Of a DNA stretch of 64,000 nt, positions 1 through 10,427 are shown piece after piece; the first letter of the stretch is position 1, and each line of letters begins with the position of its first letter. The notes beneath the pieces are model-generated. The model saw only the letters and a program-made list of their open reading frames with translations. It made no database searches and was not told where the DNA came from. The stretch spans positions 1-64,000 of the forward strand of contig NZ_PTRE01000026.1 of the NCBI RefSeq assembly GCF_002965065.1, read 5' to 3'. The stretch is from Escherichia sp. MOD1-EC7003. GTDB lineage: Bacteria; Pseudomonadota; Gammaproteobacteria; Enterobacterales; Enterobacteriaceae. The translations under genes and the position numbers were made by a program.

Positions 1-43
1 TGGACATTATTTTTGTAGAGCCGGAGGAAACAGACCAGACGGT

Positions 44-1129
44 TTAAATGAGCCGGTTACGTTCTTCAAAACGATTATGTAAAGATTTCGGATACAGTTC
101 GGTATATACCTGCCATAGCACGTTTAATGAACGATGCCCTGTAACTTGAGCGACTTCCTCAATACTAAAACCAGCCTCAAATAAGCGACTTGCCCCTTCT
201 CTACGCAAATCATGGTATCGCAGATCTTTAATACCTAATTTGCTTCTTACCCTCTGAAATCCTGCGGTAACAGAAGTGCTGTTATATGGAAAAATGAATT
301 CTGATTTTTTGGGTTGGCGCTGGACGATATCCCAGGCTTCCCCAAGCAAGGCAACTTTCATATGGTTACCTTCCTTTTAACGTGGATCTTTCCTATCTCT
401 TACTAGTATAGATTTTTGTTCTTGGTCGAGATCTTCCCATCGTAACCGGCATACTTCTCCGATTCGCATACAGGACCACACAGAAAATTTGAGGATATCA
501 ACGAACGGAATTTTTGAGCATTTATGAGTAGATCGTTGTTGAAGGCCTTCAATGAGCATGTCCAGTTCATCAGATGCTGGTCTACGATTACGACGGTTTG
601 ATTTACCAATCAAACCGAGTTTAAGTAGATATGGACGAGCGCTTTTCGCCGGGTTTGATGTGTAATTGATTCCGTATACAGGTTTTGCCGCATCCAGAAC
701 ACTGCCAAGATAACTAACATCGTGGCTGACTGTTGCTGGGCCTGCACCAGCGTTGTTTCTTAGCCTGCAATGTTCAATTACGTCATTTTCTGTCAGTTCG
801 GATAGTTTGATCGCGGAGATGTCACTATCCATAAGCAGTTCCAGCACATATCTTTTAGTACGGCCTGCTTTACCTCCGGCATTTGGGTCATTTAAATATT
901 TGTGTAGTAAGTCACGGACTGTAAGTCCGTCAACTGCATTTGATGATGGAATGCCATATAGATCTAATTCCATCACTTTCTGTGTACCCCATGTTTTGGC
1001 ATGGGCATGTTTAGGGAATGTTTTGCTTTCCCTGTAAGTGATAACACCTTTTTCTTTGATAATCACATTACAGCGATAGCGTGGTGTGCCATCGGATTTT
1101 AGTCGTTTCTCTATGTTATAGTACGCCAT
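44..1129 (-). pseudogene. Tyrosine-recombinase (phage-type integrase) with an in-frame stop
   Basis: One continuous frame of 361 codons is interrupted by a single TAA at 377-379 (minus strand), between an Asp-Pro-Arg and a Lys-Glu-Gly. Before the stop are an N-terminal arm/core-binding part and the box I arginine (context CMRIGEVCRLRWEDL). After it come the box II HDLRR segment, TGHRS and the terminal tyrosine in QVYTELYP. All the catalytic elements are therefore present but split. The stop could arise by one change from a Lys (AAA) codon. An internal ATG at 359-361 could at most make a C-terminal fragment. Location directly before dusA fits the dusA-targeting integrases of genomic islands. 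It is probably an inactive remnant. Confidence 0.85.
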
Positions 1130-1149
1130 TACACGACCTCGTTATTTCG

Positions 1150-1172
1150 GGTCCCCATAAAACGTGGGGACC
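1150..1172. repeat. Inverted repeat upstream of the integrase
   Basis: Two perfect 8-base arms (GGTCCCCA / TGGGGACC) are separated by 7 bases, between the integrase start and dusA. It could be a regulatory or recombinase arm site. No function is shown by the sequence. Confidence 0.5.
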
Positions 1173-1217
1173 TGTGCGGGAACCTAACGCGAGAAAAATA
1201 GCCTGAAATGTTCAAAA

Positions 1218-2255
1218 ATGCACGATAATCATGAAACACAAAAAATTAATCAAACCAGCGTGATGCCTGAAAAAACTGGTGTTTACTGGAATTCTCGGTT
1301 TAGCATTGCTCCTATGCTCGACTGGACGGACAGACATTGCCGCTATTTCTTGCGTCTGCTTTCCCGCAATACGTTGCTGTATACCGAAATGGTGACCACA
1401 GGGGCGATTATTCACGGTAAAGGTGATTACCTGGCGTACAGTGAAGAAGAACATCCGGTAGCGCTGCAACTGGGCGGTAGCGATCCTGCGGCGCTGGCGC
1501 AGTGTGCGAAGCTGGCAGAAGCGCGCGGATATGATGAGATCAACCTGAATGTCGGCTGTCCGTCTGACCGGGTACAGAACGGCATGTTTGGCGCGTGCCT
1601 GATGGGCAATGCGCAGCTGGTTGCTGACTGCGTGAAAGCGATGCGCGATGTGGTGTCTATTCCGGTGACGGTGAAAACGCGTATTGGCATCGACGACCAG
1701 GACAGCTATGAATTTCTCTGCGATTTCATCAATATCGTTTCCGGTAAAGGCGAGTGCGAGATGTTCATCATCCACGCGCGTAAAGCCTGGCTTTCGGGGT
1801 TAAGTCCGAAAGAAAACCGTGAAATCCCACCGCTCGATTACCCGCGCGTGTATCAGTTGAAGCGTGACTTTCCGCATCTGACGATGTCGATAAACGGCGG
1901 TATCAAGTCGCTGGAAGAGGCTAAAGCGCATTTGCAACATATGGATGGCGTGATGGTCGGGCGTGAGGCGTATCAGAATCCAGGTATTCTGGCGGCGGTA
2001 GATCGAGAGATCTTTGGATCCTCGGATACCGATGCCGATCCGGTGGCGGTGGTGCGCGCCATGTATCCGTACATTGAGCGTGAACTCAGCCAGGGAACGT
2101 ATCTCGGCCATATTACCCGGCATATGCTGGGCCTGTTCCAGGGTATTCCTGGCGCGCGACAGTGGCGGCGTTATTTAAGTGAAAATGCCCATAAAGCGGG
2201 CGCTGACATTAACGTGCTGGAACATGCGCTCAAGCTGGTGGCAGATAAACGTTAA
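1218..2255 (+). CDS. dusA: tRNA-dihydrouridine(20/20a) synthase DusA
   Basis: This FMN enzyme uses NADPH to reduce uridine 20/20a in the D-loop of tRNA. The 345-residue protein has the Dus-family segment [19 protein letters not shown] (about residues 112-130), with the catalytic cysteine in GACLM. FMN/phosphate-binding segments follow, around MSINGGI and [12 protein letters not shown]. The start at 1218 gives the usual length, although a clear ribosome binding site is not evident and another ATG lies at 1263. The first ~25 residues resemble the K-12 protein less closely than the rest does. That would fit replacement of the 5' end by the neighbouring integrated element. Confidence 0.96.
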   Translation: MHDNHETQKINQTSVMPEKTGVYWNSRFSIAPMLDWTDRHCRYFLRLLSRNTLLYTEMVTTGAIIHGKGDYLAYSEEEHPVALQLGGSDPAALAQCAKLAEARGYDEINLNVGCPSDRVQNGMFGACLMGNAQLVADCVKAMRDVVSIPVTVKTRIGIDDQDSYEFLCDFINIVSGKGECEMFIIHARKAWLSGLSPKENREIPPLDYPRVYQLKRDFPHLTMSINGGIKSLEEAKAHLQHMDGVMVGREAYQNPGILAAVDREIFGSSDTDADPVAVVRAMYPYIERELSQGTYLGHITRHMLGLFQGIPGARQWRRYLSENAHKAGADINVLEHALKLVADKR

Positions 2256-2282
2256 TTTTTCACCAAAAAGTAGTCAAATTCA

Positions 2283-2312
2283 CCACGCCCTGCGCACCGT
2301 CGCGGGGCGTTT
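2283..2312 (+). terminator. Probable dusA terminator
   Basis: A GC-rich imperfect hairpin (GCCCTGCG ... CGCGGGGC) is followed by GTTTTGCT just after dusA. The layout suits an intrinsic terminator, but the T-run is short. Confidence 0.5.
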
Positions 2313-2337
2313 TGCTGTTAAATCAATAAATTAGTTT

Positions 2338-2353
2338 TGGCATGATTCTTGTA
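2338..2353 (+). promoter_or_regulatory. Sigma-54 promoter of pspG
   Basis: TGGCATGATTCTTGTA matches the -24/-12 sigma-54 pattern (TGGCAYG-N4-TTGYW), with correct spacing and about 35 bases before the pspG start. In E. coli pspG is transcribed by sigma-54 RNA polymerase activated by PspF. Confidence 0.88.
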
Positions 2354-2388
2354 ATGCCAGCAAGAGATTTCATATTTGGGAGAGCATC

Positions 2389-2631
2389 ATGCTGGAACTA
2401 CTTTTTGTGATTGGCTTTTTTGTCATGTTGATGGTCACCGGCGTTTCGTTGCTGGGCATTATCGCCGCGCTGGTTGTGGCGACGGCCATTATGTTCCTCG
2501 GCGGTATGCTGGCATTGATGATTAAGTTGCTGCCGTGGTTACTCCTAGCGATTGCGGTGGTGTGGGTTATTAAGGCGATTAAAGCACCAAAAGTGCCGAA
2601 ATATCAGCGTTATGACCGCTGGCGTTACTAA
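2389..2631 (+). CDS. pspG: Phage shock protein G
   Basis: This 80-residue inner-membrane protein belongs to the PspF regulon, induced by envelope and secretin stress. Two long hydrophobic stretches (about residues 3-20 and 22-62, probably several helices) are followed by a basic tail (KAIKAPKVPKYQRYDRW). Length and sequence match K-12 PspG. It is a single-gene transcript behind a sigma-54 promoter, with an SD-like GGGAGAG before the ATG. It is distant from the main pspABCDE operon, which is normal for E. coli. Confidence 0.95.
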   Translation: MLELLFVIGFFVMLMVTGVSLLGIIAALVVATAIMFLGGMLALMIKLLPWLLLAIAVVWVIKAIKAPKVPKYQRYDRWRY

Positions 2632-2767
2632 GGGATTGTGCGGATGATCACAACCTAAAGTTTTATCCTTAGAACAAAATAGGAATTGATAATCAAATCT
2701 GTCACTATTGCGCCTCTAACAGATTCATCGTGCTGTACCCTACATACAGCCGAACTATAAAAAGAAA

Positions 2768-2797
2768 GGGCTTCCCAGGTGGAAGCCCTATTTCTTT
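2768..2797. terminator. Bidirectional terminator between pspG and qorA
   Basis: A perfect 8-bp stem (GGGCTTCC / GGAAGCCC, 5-base loop) is flanked by an A-rich tract on the left and TTTCTTTT on the right. It can end qorA on the minus strand and pspG on the plus strand. Confidence 0.85.
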
Positions 2798-3780
2798 TAT
2801 GGAATCAACAAGCTGGAACCTTGCGTCGCCCGGCTTTCCAGAATCTCATGCGCACGCTGCGCATCCTTCAGCGGATATTTCTGCTGCCCGGCAACATCGA
2901 CCTTAATCACGCCGCTGGCAATCAAAGAAAACAGTTCATTACTGGCCTCGGTTAACTCCTCCCGCGTGGTGATATAGCCTTGCAGGGAAGGGCGTGTCAC
3001 ATACAGCGAACCTTTCTGATTGAGAATGCCTAAGTTCACACCGGTAACTGCACCTGATGAGTTGCCAAAACTCACCATTAAGCCGCGGCGTTGCAGGCAA
3101 TCCAGCGAACGTTCCCAGGTGTCTCTGCCCACGGAATCGTACACCACGCGCACTTTCTTACCGCCGGTGATCTCTTTTAACCGCTCGACCAGGTTTTCTT
3201 CGCGATAGTTAATAACCTGCCACGCCCCGGCTTTTAAGGCGCTTTGCGCTTTCTGCGCTGTTCCCACGGTGCCGATGAGTTTTGCCCCCAGGGCTTTTGC
3301 CCACTGGCAGGCAATCAAGCCAACGCCGCCAGCAGCTGCGTGGAACAGGAACTGTTCGTCGGGTTTAATTTCATAGGTTTTGCGCAGCAGATAATAAACC
3401 GTTAAGCCTTTCAGGAATGATGCCGCAGCTTGCTCAAAAGAAATTGCCGTAGGCAGAATCGCCGCTTTATCCGCATTGATATTATGCACAGAGCTGTAAG
3501 CGCCTAATGCCGACTGTGCATAGACTACGCGATCGCCTGCCTTAATATGCTTTACACCACTGCCGACTTTACTCACGATGCCTGCCGCTTCGGTCCCTAA
3601 TCCGCTGGGCAGCGATGGTGGCGGGTAAAGGCCGCTGCGGATATACGTGTCGATAAAATTGATGCCAATGGCTTTATTTTCGACCTGGATTTCATTCTCT
3701 GCCGGATCGGCAGGAGTGAACTCTACGGCTTGCAGTACTTCCGGGCCACCGTGCTTGTGAAATTCAATTCGTGTTGCCAT
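2797..3780 (-). CDS. qorA: NADPH:quinone oxidoreductase 1
   Basis: This is a 327-residue zeta-crystallin-type member of the medium-chain dehydrogenase/reductase family, which reduces quinones with NADPH. The glycine-rich nucleotide site is AAAGGVGLIACQWAKALGAK (about residues 147-166). The structural-zinc cysteines of zinc-dependent relatives are absent, as expected for Qor. The ATG at 3778-3780 was preferred to longer in-frame ATGs because it begins with the family N-terminus (MATRIEFHKHGG) and follows GGAGGACAC. It diverges from dnaB, leaving 82 bases for both promoters. Confidence 0.96.
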   Translation of the reverse strand: MATRIEFHKHGGPEVLQAVEFTPADPAENEIQVENKAIGINFIDTYIRSGLYPPPSLPSGLGTEAAGIVSKVGSGVKHIKAGDRVVYAQSALGAYSSVHNINADKAAILPTAISFEQAAASFLKGLTVYYLLRKTYEIKPDEQFLFHAAAGGVGLIACQWAKALGAKLIGTVGTAQKAQSALKAGAWQVINYREENLVERLKEITGGKKVRVVYDSVGRDTWERSLDCLQRRGLMVSFGNSSGAVTGVNLGILNQKGSLYVTRPSLQGYITTREELTEASNELFSLIASGVIKVDVAGQQKYPLKDAQRAHEILESRATQGSSLLIP

Positions 3781-3862
3781 GTGTCCTCCAGAACGTATCG
3801 TCAGGGTCTGCTTCATATGGTAAAGTTTCGACCCATTCTTTATCTCGGTAACTCCATTCACT

Positions 3863-5278
3863 ATGGCAGGAAATAAACCCTTCAACAAACAGCAGGCTGA
3901 ACCCCGCGAACGCGATCCACAAGTTGCCGGGCTGAAAGTGCCTCCGCACTCGATCGAAGCGGAGCAGTCGGTGTTGGGCGGTTTAATGCTGGATAACGAA
4001 CGCTGGGACGATGTAGCCGAGCGTGTGGTGGCAGACGATTTTTACACCCGTCCCCACCGTCATATCTTTACCGAAATGGCGCGTTTGCAGGAAAGTGGTA
4101 GTCCTATAGATCTGATTACCCTGGCAGAATCGCTGGAGCGCCAGGGGCAACTCGACAGCGTTGGTGGTTTTGCTTACCTGGCAGAGTTGTCAAAAAATAC
4201 GCCAAGTGCGGCGAACATCTGTGCTTATGCGGACATTGTGCGTGAACGTGCTGTTGTCCGTGAGATGATCTCGGTCGCGAATGAAATTGCCGAAGCTGGT
4301 TTTGATCCGCAGGGGCGCACCAGCGAAGACCTGCTGGATCTGGCTGAATCCCGCGTCTTTAAAATTGCCGAAAGTCGTGCAAACAAAGATGAAGGGCCGA
4401 AGAACATCGCCGATGTGCTCGACGCAACCGTGGCGCGTATTGAACAGTTGTTTCAGCAGCCACACGATGGCGTTACCGGGGTAAACACCGGTTATGACGA
4501 TCTCAACAAAAAAACCGCTGGCTTGCAGCCGTCGGATTTGATCATCGTCGCCGCGCGTCCGTCGATGGGTAAAACGACATTTGCGATGAACCTCGTCGAA
4601 AACGCGGCGATGTTGCAGGATAAGCCAGTGTTAATCTTCTCACTGGAGATGCCATCAGAACAGATTATGATGCGTTCTCTGGCGTCGCTGTCGCGCGTCG
4701 ATCAAACCAAAATTCGTACCGGGCAGCTGGATGATGAAGATTGGGCGCGCATTTCCGGCACCATGGGTATTTTGCTCGAAAAACGCAATATCTATATCGA
4801 TGATTCCTCCGGCCTGACACCAACGGAAGTGCGTTCCCGCGCGCGGCGTATTGCCCGTGAACACGGTGGCATCGGGCTTATCATGATCGACTACCTGCAA
4901 CTGATGCGCGTACCAGCGCTTTCCGATAACCGTACGCTGGAAATTGCAGAAATCTCCCGCTCGCTGAAAGCGCTGGCGAAAGAACTGAACGTGCCGGTGG
5001 TGGCGCTGTCCCAGTTGAACCGTTCTCTGGAACAACGTGCCGACAAACGCCCAGTCAACTCCGACCTGCGTGAATCTGGTTCTATCGAGCAGGATGCGGA
5101 CTTGATCATGTTTATCTATCGTGATGAGGTGTATCACGAAAACAGTGACTTAAAAGGCATCGCGGAAATTATTATCGGTAAACAACGTAACGGCCCAATC
5201 GGGACGGTACGCCTGACCTTTAACGGTCAATGGTCGCGCTTCGACAACTATGCGGGGCCGCAGTACGACGACGAATAA
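3863..5278 (+). CDS. dnaB: Replicative DNA helicase DnaB
   Basis: DnaB is the hexameric 5'-3' helicase of the replication fork, loaded by DnaC and a partner of DnaG primase. The 471-residue protein has the N-terminal helical domain (about 25-170), a linker, and a RecA-like domain with Walker A ARPSMGKTT (about 229-238), Walker B LIMIDYLQLM and the SQLNRSLEQR region. The length is exactly that of E. coli DnaB and no intein is present. Transcription is away from qorA and towards alr. Confidence 0.98.
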   Translation: MAGNKPFNKQQAEPRERDPQVAGLKVPPHSIEAEQSVLGGLMLDNERWDDVAERVVADDFYTRPHRHIFTEMARLQESGSPIDLITLAESLERQGQLDSVGGFAYLAELSKNTPSAANICAYADIVRERAVVREMISVANEIAEAGFDPQGRTSEDLLDLAESRVFKIAESRANKDEGPKNIADVLDATVARIEQLFQQPHDGVTGVNTGYDDLNKKTAGLQPSDLIIVAARPSMGKTTFAMNLVENAAMLQDKPVLIFSLEMPSEQIMMRSLASLSRVDQTKIRTGQLDDEDWARISGTMGILLEKRNIYIDDSSGLTPTEVRSRARRIAREHGGIGLIMIDYLQLMRVPALSDNRTLEIAEISRSLKALAKELNVPVVALSQLNRSLEQRADKRPVNSDLRESGSIEQDADLIMFIYRDEVYHENSDLKGIAEIIIGKQRNGPIGTVRLTFNGQWSRFDNYAGPQYDDE

Positions 5279-5330
5279 TAATTATTTTATGAATTAGGTA
5301 ATTAAAGCAAACACTTATCAAGGAACACAA

Positions 5331-6410
5331 ATGCAAGCGGCAACTGTTGTGATTAACCGCCGCGCTCTGCGACACAACCTGCAACGTCTTCGTGAACTGG
5401 CCCCAGCCAGTAAAATGGTTGCGGTGGTGAAAGCGAACGCTTATGGTCACGGTCTTCTTGAGACCGCGCGAACGCTCCCCGATGCTGACGCCTTTGGCGT
5501 AGCCCGTCTCGAAGAAGCTCTGCGACTGCGTGCGGGGGGAATCACCAAACCTGTACTGTTACTCGAAGGCTTTTTTGATGCCAGAGATTTACCGACGATT
5601 TCTGCGCAGCATTTTCATACCGCCGTGCATAACGAAGAACAGCTTGCTGCGCTGGAAGAGGTTAGCCTGGACGAGCCGGTTACCGTCTGGATGAAACTCG
5701 ATACCGGTATGCACCGTCTGGGCGTAAGGCCGGAACAGGCTGAGGCGTTTTATCAGCGTCTGACGCAGTGCAAAAACGTTCGTCAGCCGGTGAATATCGT
5801 CAGCCATTTTGCGCGCGCGGATGAGCCAAAATGCGGTGCAACCGAGAAACAACTCGATATCTTTAATACCTTTTGCGAAGGCAAATCAGGTCAACGTTCC
5901 ATTGCCGCGTCGGGTGGCATTCTGCTGTGGCCACAGTCACATTTTGACTGGGTGCGCCCGGGCATCATTCTTTATGGTGTATCTCCGCTGGAAGATCGCT
6001 CCACCGGTGCCGATTTTGGCTGTCAGCCGGTAATGTCATTGACCTCCAGCCTGATTGCCGTGCGTGAGCATAAAGCCGGAGAGCCTGTCGGTTATGGTGG
6101 AACCTGGGTAAGCCAACGTGATACTCGTCTTGGCGTAGTCGCGATGGGCTATGGCGATGGTTATCCGCGCGCCGCGCCGTCCGGTACGCCAGTGCTGGTG
6201 AACGGTCGCGAAGTGCCGATTGTCGGGCGAGTCGCGATGGATATGATCTGCGTAGACTTAGGTCCACAGGCGCAGGACAAAGCCGGGGATCCGGTCATTT
6301 TATGGGGCGAAGGTTTGCCCGTAGAACGTATCGCTGAAATGACAAAAGTGAGCGCTTACGAACTTATCACGCGCCTGACTTCAAGGGTTGCGATGAAATA
6401 CGTGGATTAA
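5331..6410 (+). CDS. alr: Alanine racemase, biosynthetic
   Basis: This PLP enzyme interconverts L- and D-alanine for peptidoglycan synthesis. The 359-residue protein carries the PLP lysine in [10 protein letters not shown] (about residue 34). The catalytic tyrosine segment is PVGYGGTW in the C-terminal beta domain. A strong SD (AAGGAAC) precedes the ATG. In K-12 it is followed closely by tyrB. Here a two-gene insertion separates them, beginning 22 bases after the alr stop. Confidence 0.97.
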   Translation: MQAATVVINRRALRHNLQRLRELAPASKMVAVVKANAYGHGLLETARTLPDADAFGVARLEEALRLRAGGITKPVLLLEGFFDARDLPTISAQHFHTAVHNEEQLAALEEVSLDEPVTVWMKLDTGMHRLGVRPEQAEAFYQRLTQCKNVRQPVNIVSHFARADEPKCGATEKQLDIFNTFCEGKSGQRSIAASGGILLWPQSHFDWVRPGIILYGVSPLEDRSTGADFGCQPVMSLTSSLIAVREHKAGEPVGYGGTWVSQRDTRLGVVAMGYGDGYPRAAPSGTPVLVNGREVPIVGRVAMDMICVDLGPQAQDKAGDPVILWGEGLPVERIAEMTKVSAYELITRLTSRVAMKYVD

Positions 6411-6432
6411 TATTCGTCTCCAGGGAGGGACA

Positions 6433-6990
6433 ATGTCTTATTGAGAAATCGCCGCGTGTCTGGCATACGCGGTTTCCGTCTGGCTGGCTGCCAGAAACAA
6501 TGTGCATACATGGTGGATCGGCATAATTGGCAGCATATTGTACGGCTGGGTTTTTTGGTCCGTGCAACTCTATGCCGATGTTACGCTCCAGTTATTCTTC
6601 ATCGCGACCAGCATCACTGGCTGGATCCACTGGCTGAAAGGTCAGGGTGGCGACATCTTGCCGGTGCGCCGAACGCAAGCCAGTCACTTTTTCCTTTTGT
6701 TGCTCTGTGCTGTCGTCGTGGCAGGCGGTTACGGCTTTTTACTCCACACCTTTACCAATGCCTGGGCACCTTGGCTGGATTCGTTGATTTTGACCTTTAG
6801 CGTTCTGGCACAATTCATGTTGATGGGAAGACGTATCGAAAACTGGTTCGTCTGGTTAGCGGTGAATACCCTGGCAGTGCCACTGTATATGACGCGCGGT
6901 TTAAACCTGACCGCTGGCTTATATTTCCTGTTCTGGATTAACGCCTGGCATGGTTTGTATCAATGGCGCAAAGAGTTGCAAACATCATGA
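6433..6990 (+). pseudogene. pnuC: PnuC-like nicotinamide riboside/mononucleotide transporter with a stop at codon 4
   Basis: An ATG at 6433 with a good SD (GGGAGGGA) opens a frame that meets TGA at codon 4 (6442-6444). After the stop the same frame continues for 182 codons with clear PnuC-family character: several membrane helices and motifs such as GIIGSILYGW and LYADVTLQLFFIATSITGW. The nearest downstream start, GTG at 6502, lacks an SD and would drop about 23 residues, including part of the first helix. The stop could come from a Trp codon (TGG). The frame ends in an ATGA overlap with the NadR-like gene, showing they were built as an operon. It is probably inactive, unless readthrough or reinitiation occurs. 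It is absent from this position in K-12. Confidence 0.75.
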
Positions 6991-7991
6991 AGCCTTTTGC
7001 AACGGGCTTGGTGGTTGGTAAATTCGCGCCTTTGCATTGTGGTCATGAAAAGTTGATCAATACCGCACTGGCGCAATGTGAAGAACTGTTCATCATCAGT
7101 TATTCCGTACCAGAAATGCCTGACTGTGAACCTGAAAAGCGCCTGACGTGGCTGCAAGTGCGCTTCCCGCAAGCGACGATTTTGGTACTGACGCCAGAGC
7201 TTGTTGCGCGTTATAACTTACCTGCTATCCCGCATAACGATGCCGATGCCGACATCCACCGTCATTATGTGGCGACGCTATGCTTGCAGATATTACGCTG
7301 TCGTCCACATGCTGTATTTACTGCAGAAGACTATGGCGATGGCTTTGCTAACGTGCTGGCGCGGCGTTTTGCCCAACCTGTTGAACATGTTCGAATGGCG
7401 CGCCCAGTTGGCGATGAAGCGCCTTCGGGAACGCTTATTCGTTCCGATGTTCACCGCTATCGCTACATGTTGGCGAATGATGTTTATTACAGTTTCGTTC
7501 GCCGTATCTGTCTGCTTGGTGGAGAATCTACCGGTAAAAGCACGCTTTCAAAAGCGCTGGCTGATGGGCTTGATACGGTGTATGTCGCTGAATTTGGTCG
7601 CGACTATTGGGAAGAGAAAAATGGTGTTTTAACCGCAGACGATTTGTTGCATATCGCCCGCGAACAGGTACGTCGGGAACAACAAGCAGAAGCTAATCGC
7701 TATCTTATATGTGACACATCGCCACTCACGACCTTGTTCTATACCCTTGATCAATATGGTCATGCCCCGAAGGAACTTCACCAGCTGGCGGAGCGGGAAT
7801 ACTCTCTGGTGGTGCTTTGCGGCGCAGAATTTCCCTTCGTGCAGGATGGCACCCGGCAAGGAGAGGTATTTCGCGCACGGCAACAGGTGTGGTATGAACA
7901 GGAATTGTCGCGCAGGAACATTCCTTATCTTTCGGTTTCGGGGCCACTGCAAGAGCGAGTGGAGCAAATTCTTCGCCAACTTCCCGACTGA
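6987..7991 (+). CDS. NadR-like bifunctional NMN adenylyltransferase / ribosylnicotinamide kinase without the repressor domain
   Basis: The N-terminal nucleotidyltransferase domain has GKFAPLHCGHEKL (HxGH type) and SGTLIRSDV, the NMN-adenylyltransferase signatures. The C-terminal kinase domain has a P-loop, GGESTGKST (about residues 180-188). This is the NadR architecture that phosphorylates nicotinamide riboside and adenylates NMN to NAD. The N-terminal helix-turn-helix of the 410-residue E. coli NadR repressor is missing, so a purely enzymatic role is likely. The ATG at 6987 overlaps the PnuC-like stop (ATGA); an in-frame ATG at 6963 is possible. Pairing with a PnuC-like importer points to NAD-precursor salvage. 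It would be a second copy if the usual nadR is present elsewhere. Confidence 0.85.
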   Translation: MKPFATGLVVGKFAPLHCGHEKLINTALAQCEELFIISYSVPEMPDCEPEKRLTWLQVRFPQATILVLTPELVARYNLPAIPHNDADADIHRHYVATLCLQILRCRPHAVFTAEDYGDGFANVLARRFAQPVEHVRMARPVGDEAPSGTLIRSDVHRYRYMLANDVYYSFVRRICLLGGESTGKSTLSKALADGLDTVYVAEFGRDYWEEKNGVLTADDLLHIAREQVRREQQAEANRYLICDTSPLTTLFYTLDQYGHAPKELHQLAEREYSLVVLCGAEFPFVQDGTRQGEVFRARQQVWYEQELSRRNIPYLSVSGPLQERVEQILRQLPD

Positions 7992-8072
7992 CTTTGAACA
8001 TCCTCTCGATCTTCGCCTTCTTCCGGTTTATTGTGTTTTAACCACCTGCCCGTAAACCTGGAGAACCATCGC

Positions 8073-9266
8073 GTGTTTCAAAAAGTTGACGCCTACGCTG
8101 GCGACCCGATTCTTACGCTTATGGAGCGTTTTAAAGAAGATCCCCGCAGCGACAAAGTGAATTTAAGTATCGGTCTGTACTACAACGAAGACGGAATTAT
8201 TCCACAACTGAAAGCCGTGGCAGACGCGGAAGCGCGCCTGAATGCGCAGCCTCATGGCGCTTCGCTTTATTTACCGATGGAAGGGCTTAACAGCTATCGC
8301 CATGCCATTGCTCCGCTGCTGTTTGGTGCGGACCATCCGGTACTGCAACAACAGCGCGTAGCAACCATTCAAACCCTTGGCGGCTCAGGGGCATTGAAAG
8401 TGGGCGCTGACTTCCTGAAACGCTACTTTCCGGAATCAGGCGTCTGGGTCAGCGATCCCACCTGGGAAAACCACGTAGCGATATTCGTCGGGGCTGGATT
8501 CGAAGTGAGTACTTACCCCTGGTATGACGAAGCGACTAATGGCGTGCGCTTTAATGATCTGTTGGAGACACTGAAAACATTACCTGCCCGCAGTATTGTG
8601 TTGTTGCATCCATGTTGCCACAACCCAACGGGCGCCGATCTCACCAATGACCAATGGGATGCGGTGATAGAAATTCTCAAAGCCCGCGAGCTTATCCCAT
8701 TCCTCGATATTGCCTATCAAGGATTTGGTGCCGGTATGGAAGAGGATGCCTACGCCATTCGCGCCATTGCCAGTGCCGGATTACCGGCTCTGGTGAGCAA
8801 TTCATTCTCGAAAATTTTTTCCCTTTACGGTGAGCGTGTTGGCGGTCTTTCTGTGGTGTGTGAAGATGCCGACGCCGCAGGCCGCGTGCTGGGGCAGTTG
8901 AAAGCAACAGTTCGTCGCAACTACTCCAGCCCGCCAAATTTTGGTGCGCAGGTGGTGGCTGCGGTACTGAATGATGAGGCATTGAAAGCCAGTTGGTTGG
9001 CAGAAGTAGAAGAGATGCGTGCCCGTATTCTGGCGATGCGTCAGGAGCTGGTGAAGGTATTGAGCACAGAGATGCCAGAACGCAATTTCGATTATCTGCT
9101 TAATCAGCGCGGCATGTTCAGCTATACCGGTTTAAGTGCCGCTCAGGTTGACCGTCTGCGCGAGGAATTTGGCGTTTACCTGATCGCCAGCGGGCGTATG
9201 TGTGTTGCCGGGTTAAATACGGCAAATGTACAACGTGTGGCAAAGGCGTTTGCCGCAGTGATGTAA
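8073..9266 (+). CDS. tyrB: Aromatic-amino-acid aminotransferase (tyrosine aminotransferase)
   Basis: This PLP-dependent class I aminotransferase makes the last step of tyrosine and phenylalanine synthesis and also acts in leucine synthesis. The 397-residue protein has the PLP lysine in [16 protein letters not shown] (about residue 247) and the HNPTG segment. The start is GTG at 8073, giving the [13 protein letters not shown]-terminus and the exact family length, with SD TGGAG. The 81 bases upstream, which should hold the promoter and TyrR control, now follow the NadR-like gene instead of alr. Confidence 0.97.
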   Translation: MFQKVDAYAGDPILTLMERFKEDPRSDKVNLSIGLYYNEDGIIPQLKAVADAEARLNAQPHGASLYLPMEGLNSYRHAIAPLLFGADHPVLQQQRVATIQTLGGSGALKVGADFLKRYFPESGVWVSDPTWENHVAIFVGAGFEVSTYPWYDEATNGVRFNDLLETLKTLPARSIVLLHPCCHNPTGADLTNDQWDAVIEILKARELIPFLDIAYQGFGAGMEEDAYAIRAIASAGLPALVSNSFSKIFSLYGERVGGLSVVCEDADAAGRVLGQLKATVRRNYSSPPNFGAQVVAAVLNDEALKASWLAEVEEMRARILAMRQELVKVLSTEMPERNFDYLLNQRGMFSYTGLSAAQVDRLREEFGVYLIASGRMCVAGLNTANVQRVAKAFAAVM

Positions 9267-10317
<1,051 letters not shown>

Positions 10318-10427
10318 CAGAGCGGGAGAGCGTGATGCTCTCCTGAATGCTGTTTTTTTATTCACACCTTTATCCTTTCGCTGTCTTGCTGCAAACTGAT
10401 TAAGAGAGTTTTATCAAGGAGCAGCAC

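Noticed and set aside
6442-6472. Selenocysteine reading of the TGA in the PnuC-like gene
   Set aside because: A small hairpin follows the TGA, but PnuC proteins are not known selenoproteins and Trp to stop is simpler.
6441-6800. 119-codon frame overlapping the PnuC-like gene in another frame
   Set aside because: It has no membrane pattern or family motifs. The overlapping frame carries the PnuC signatures.
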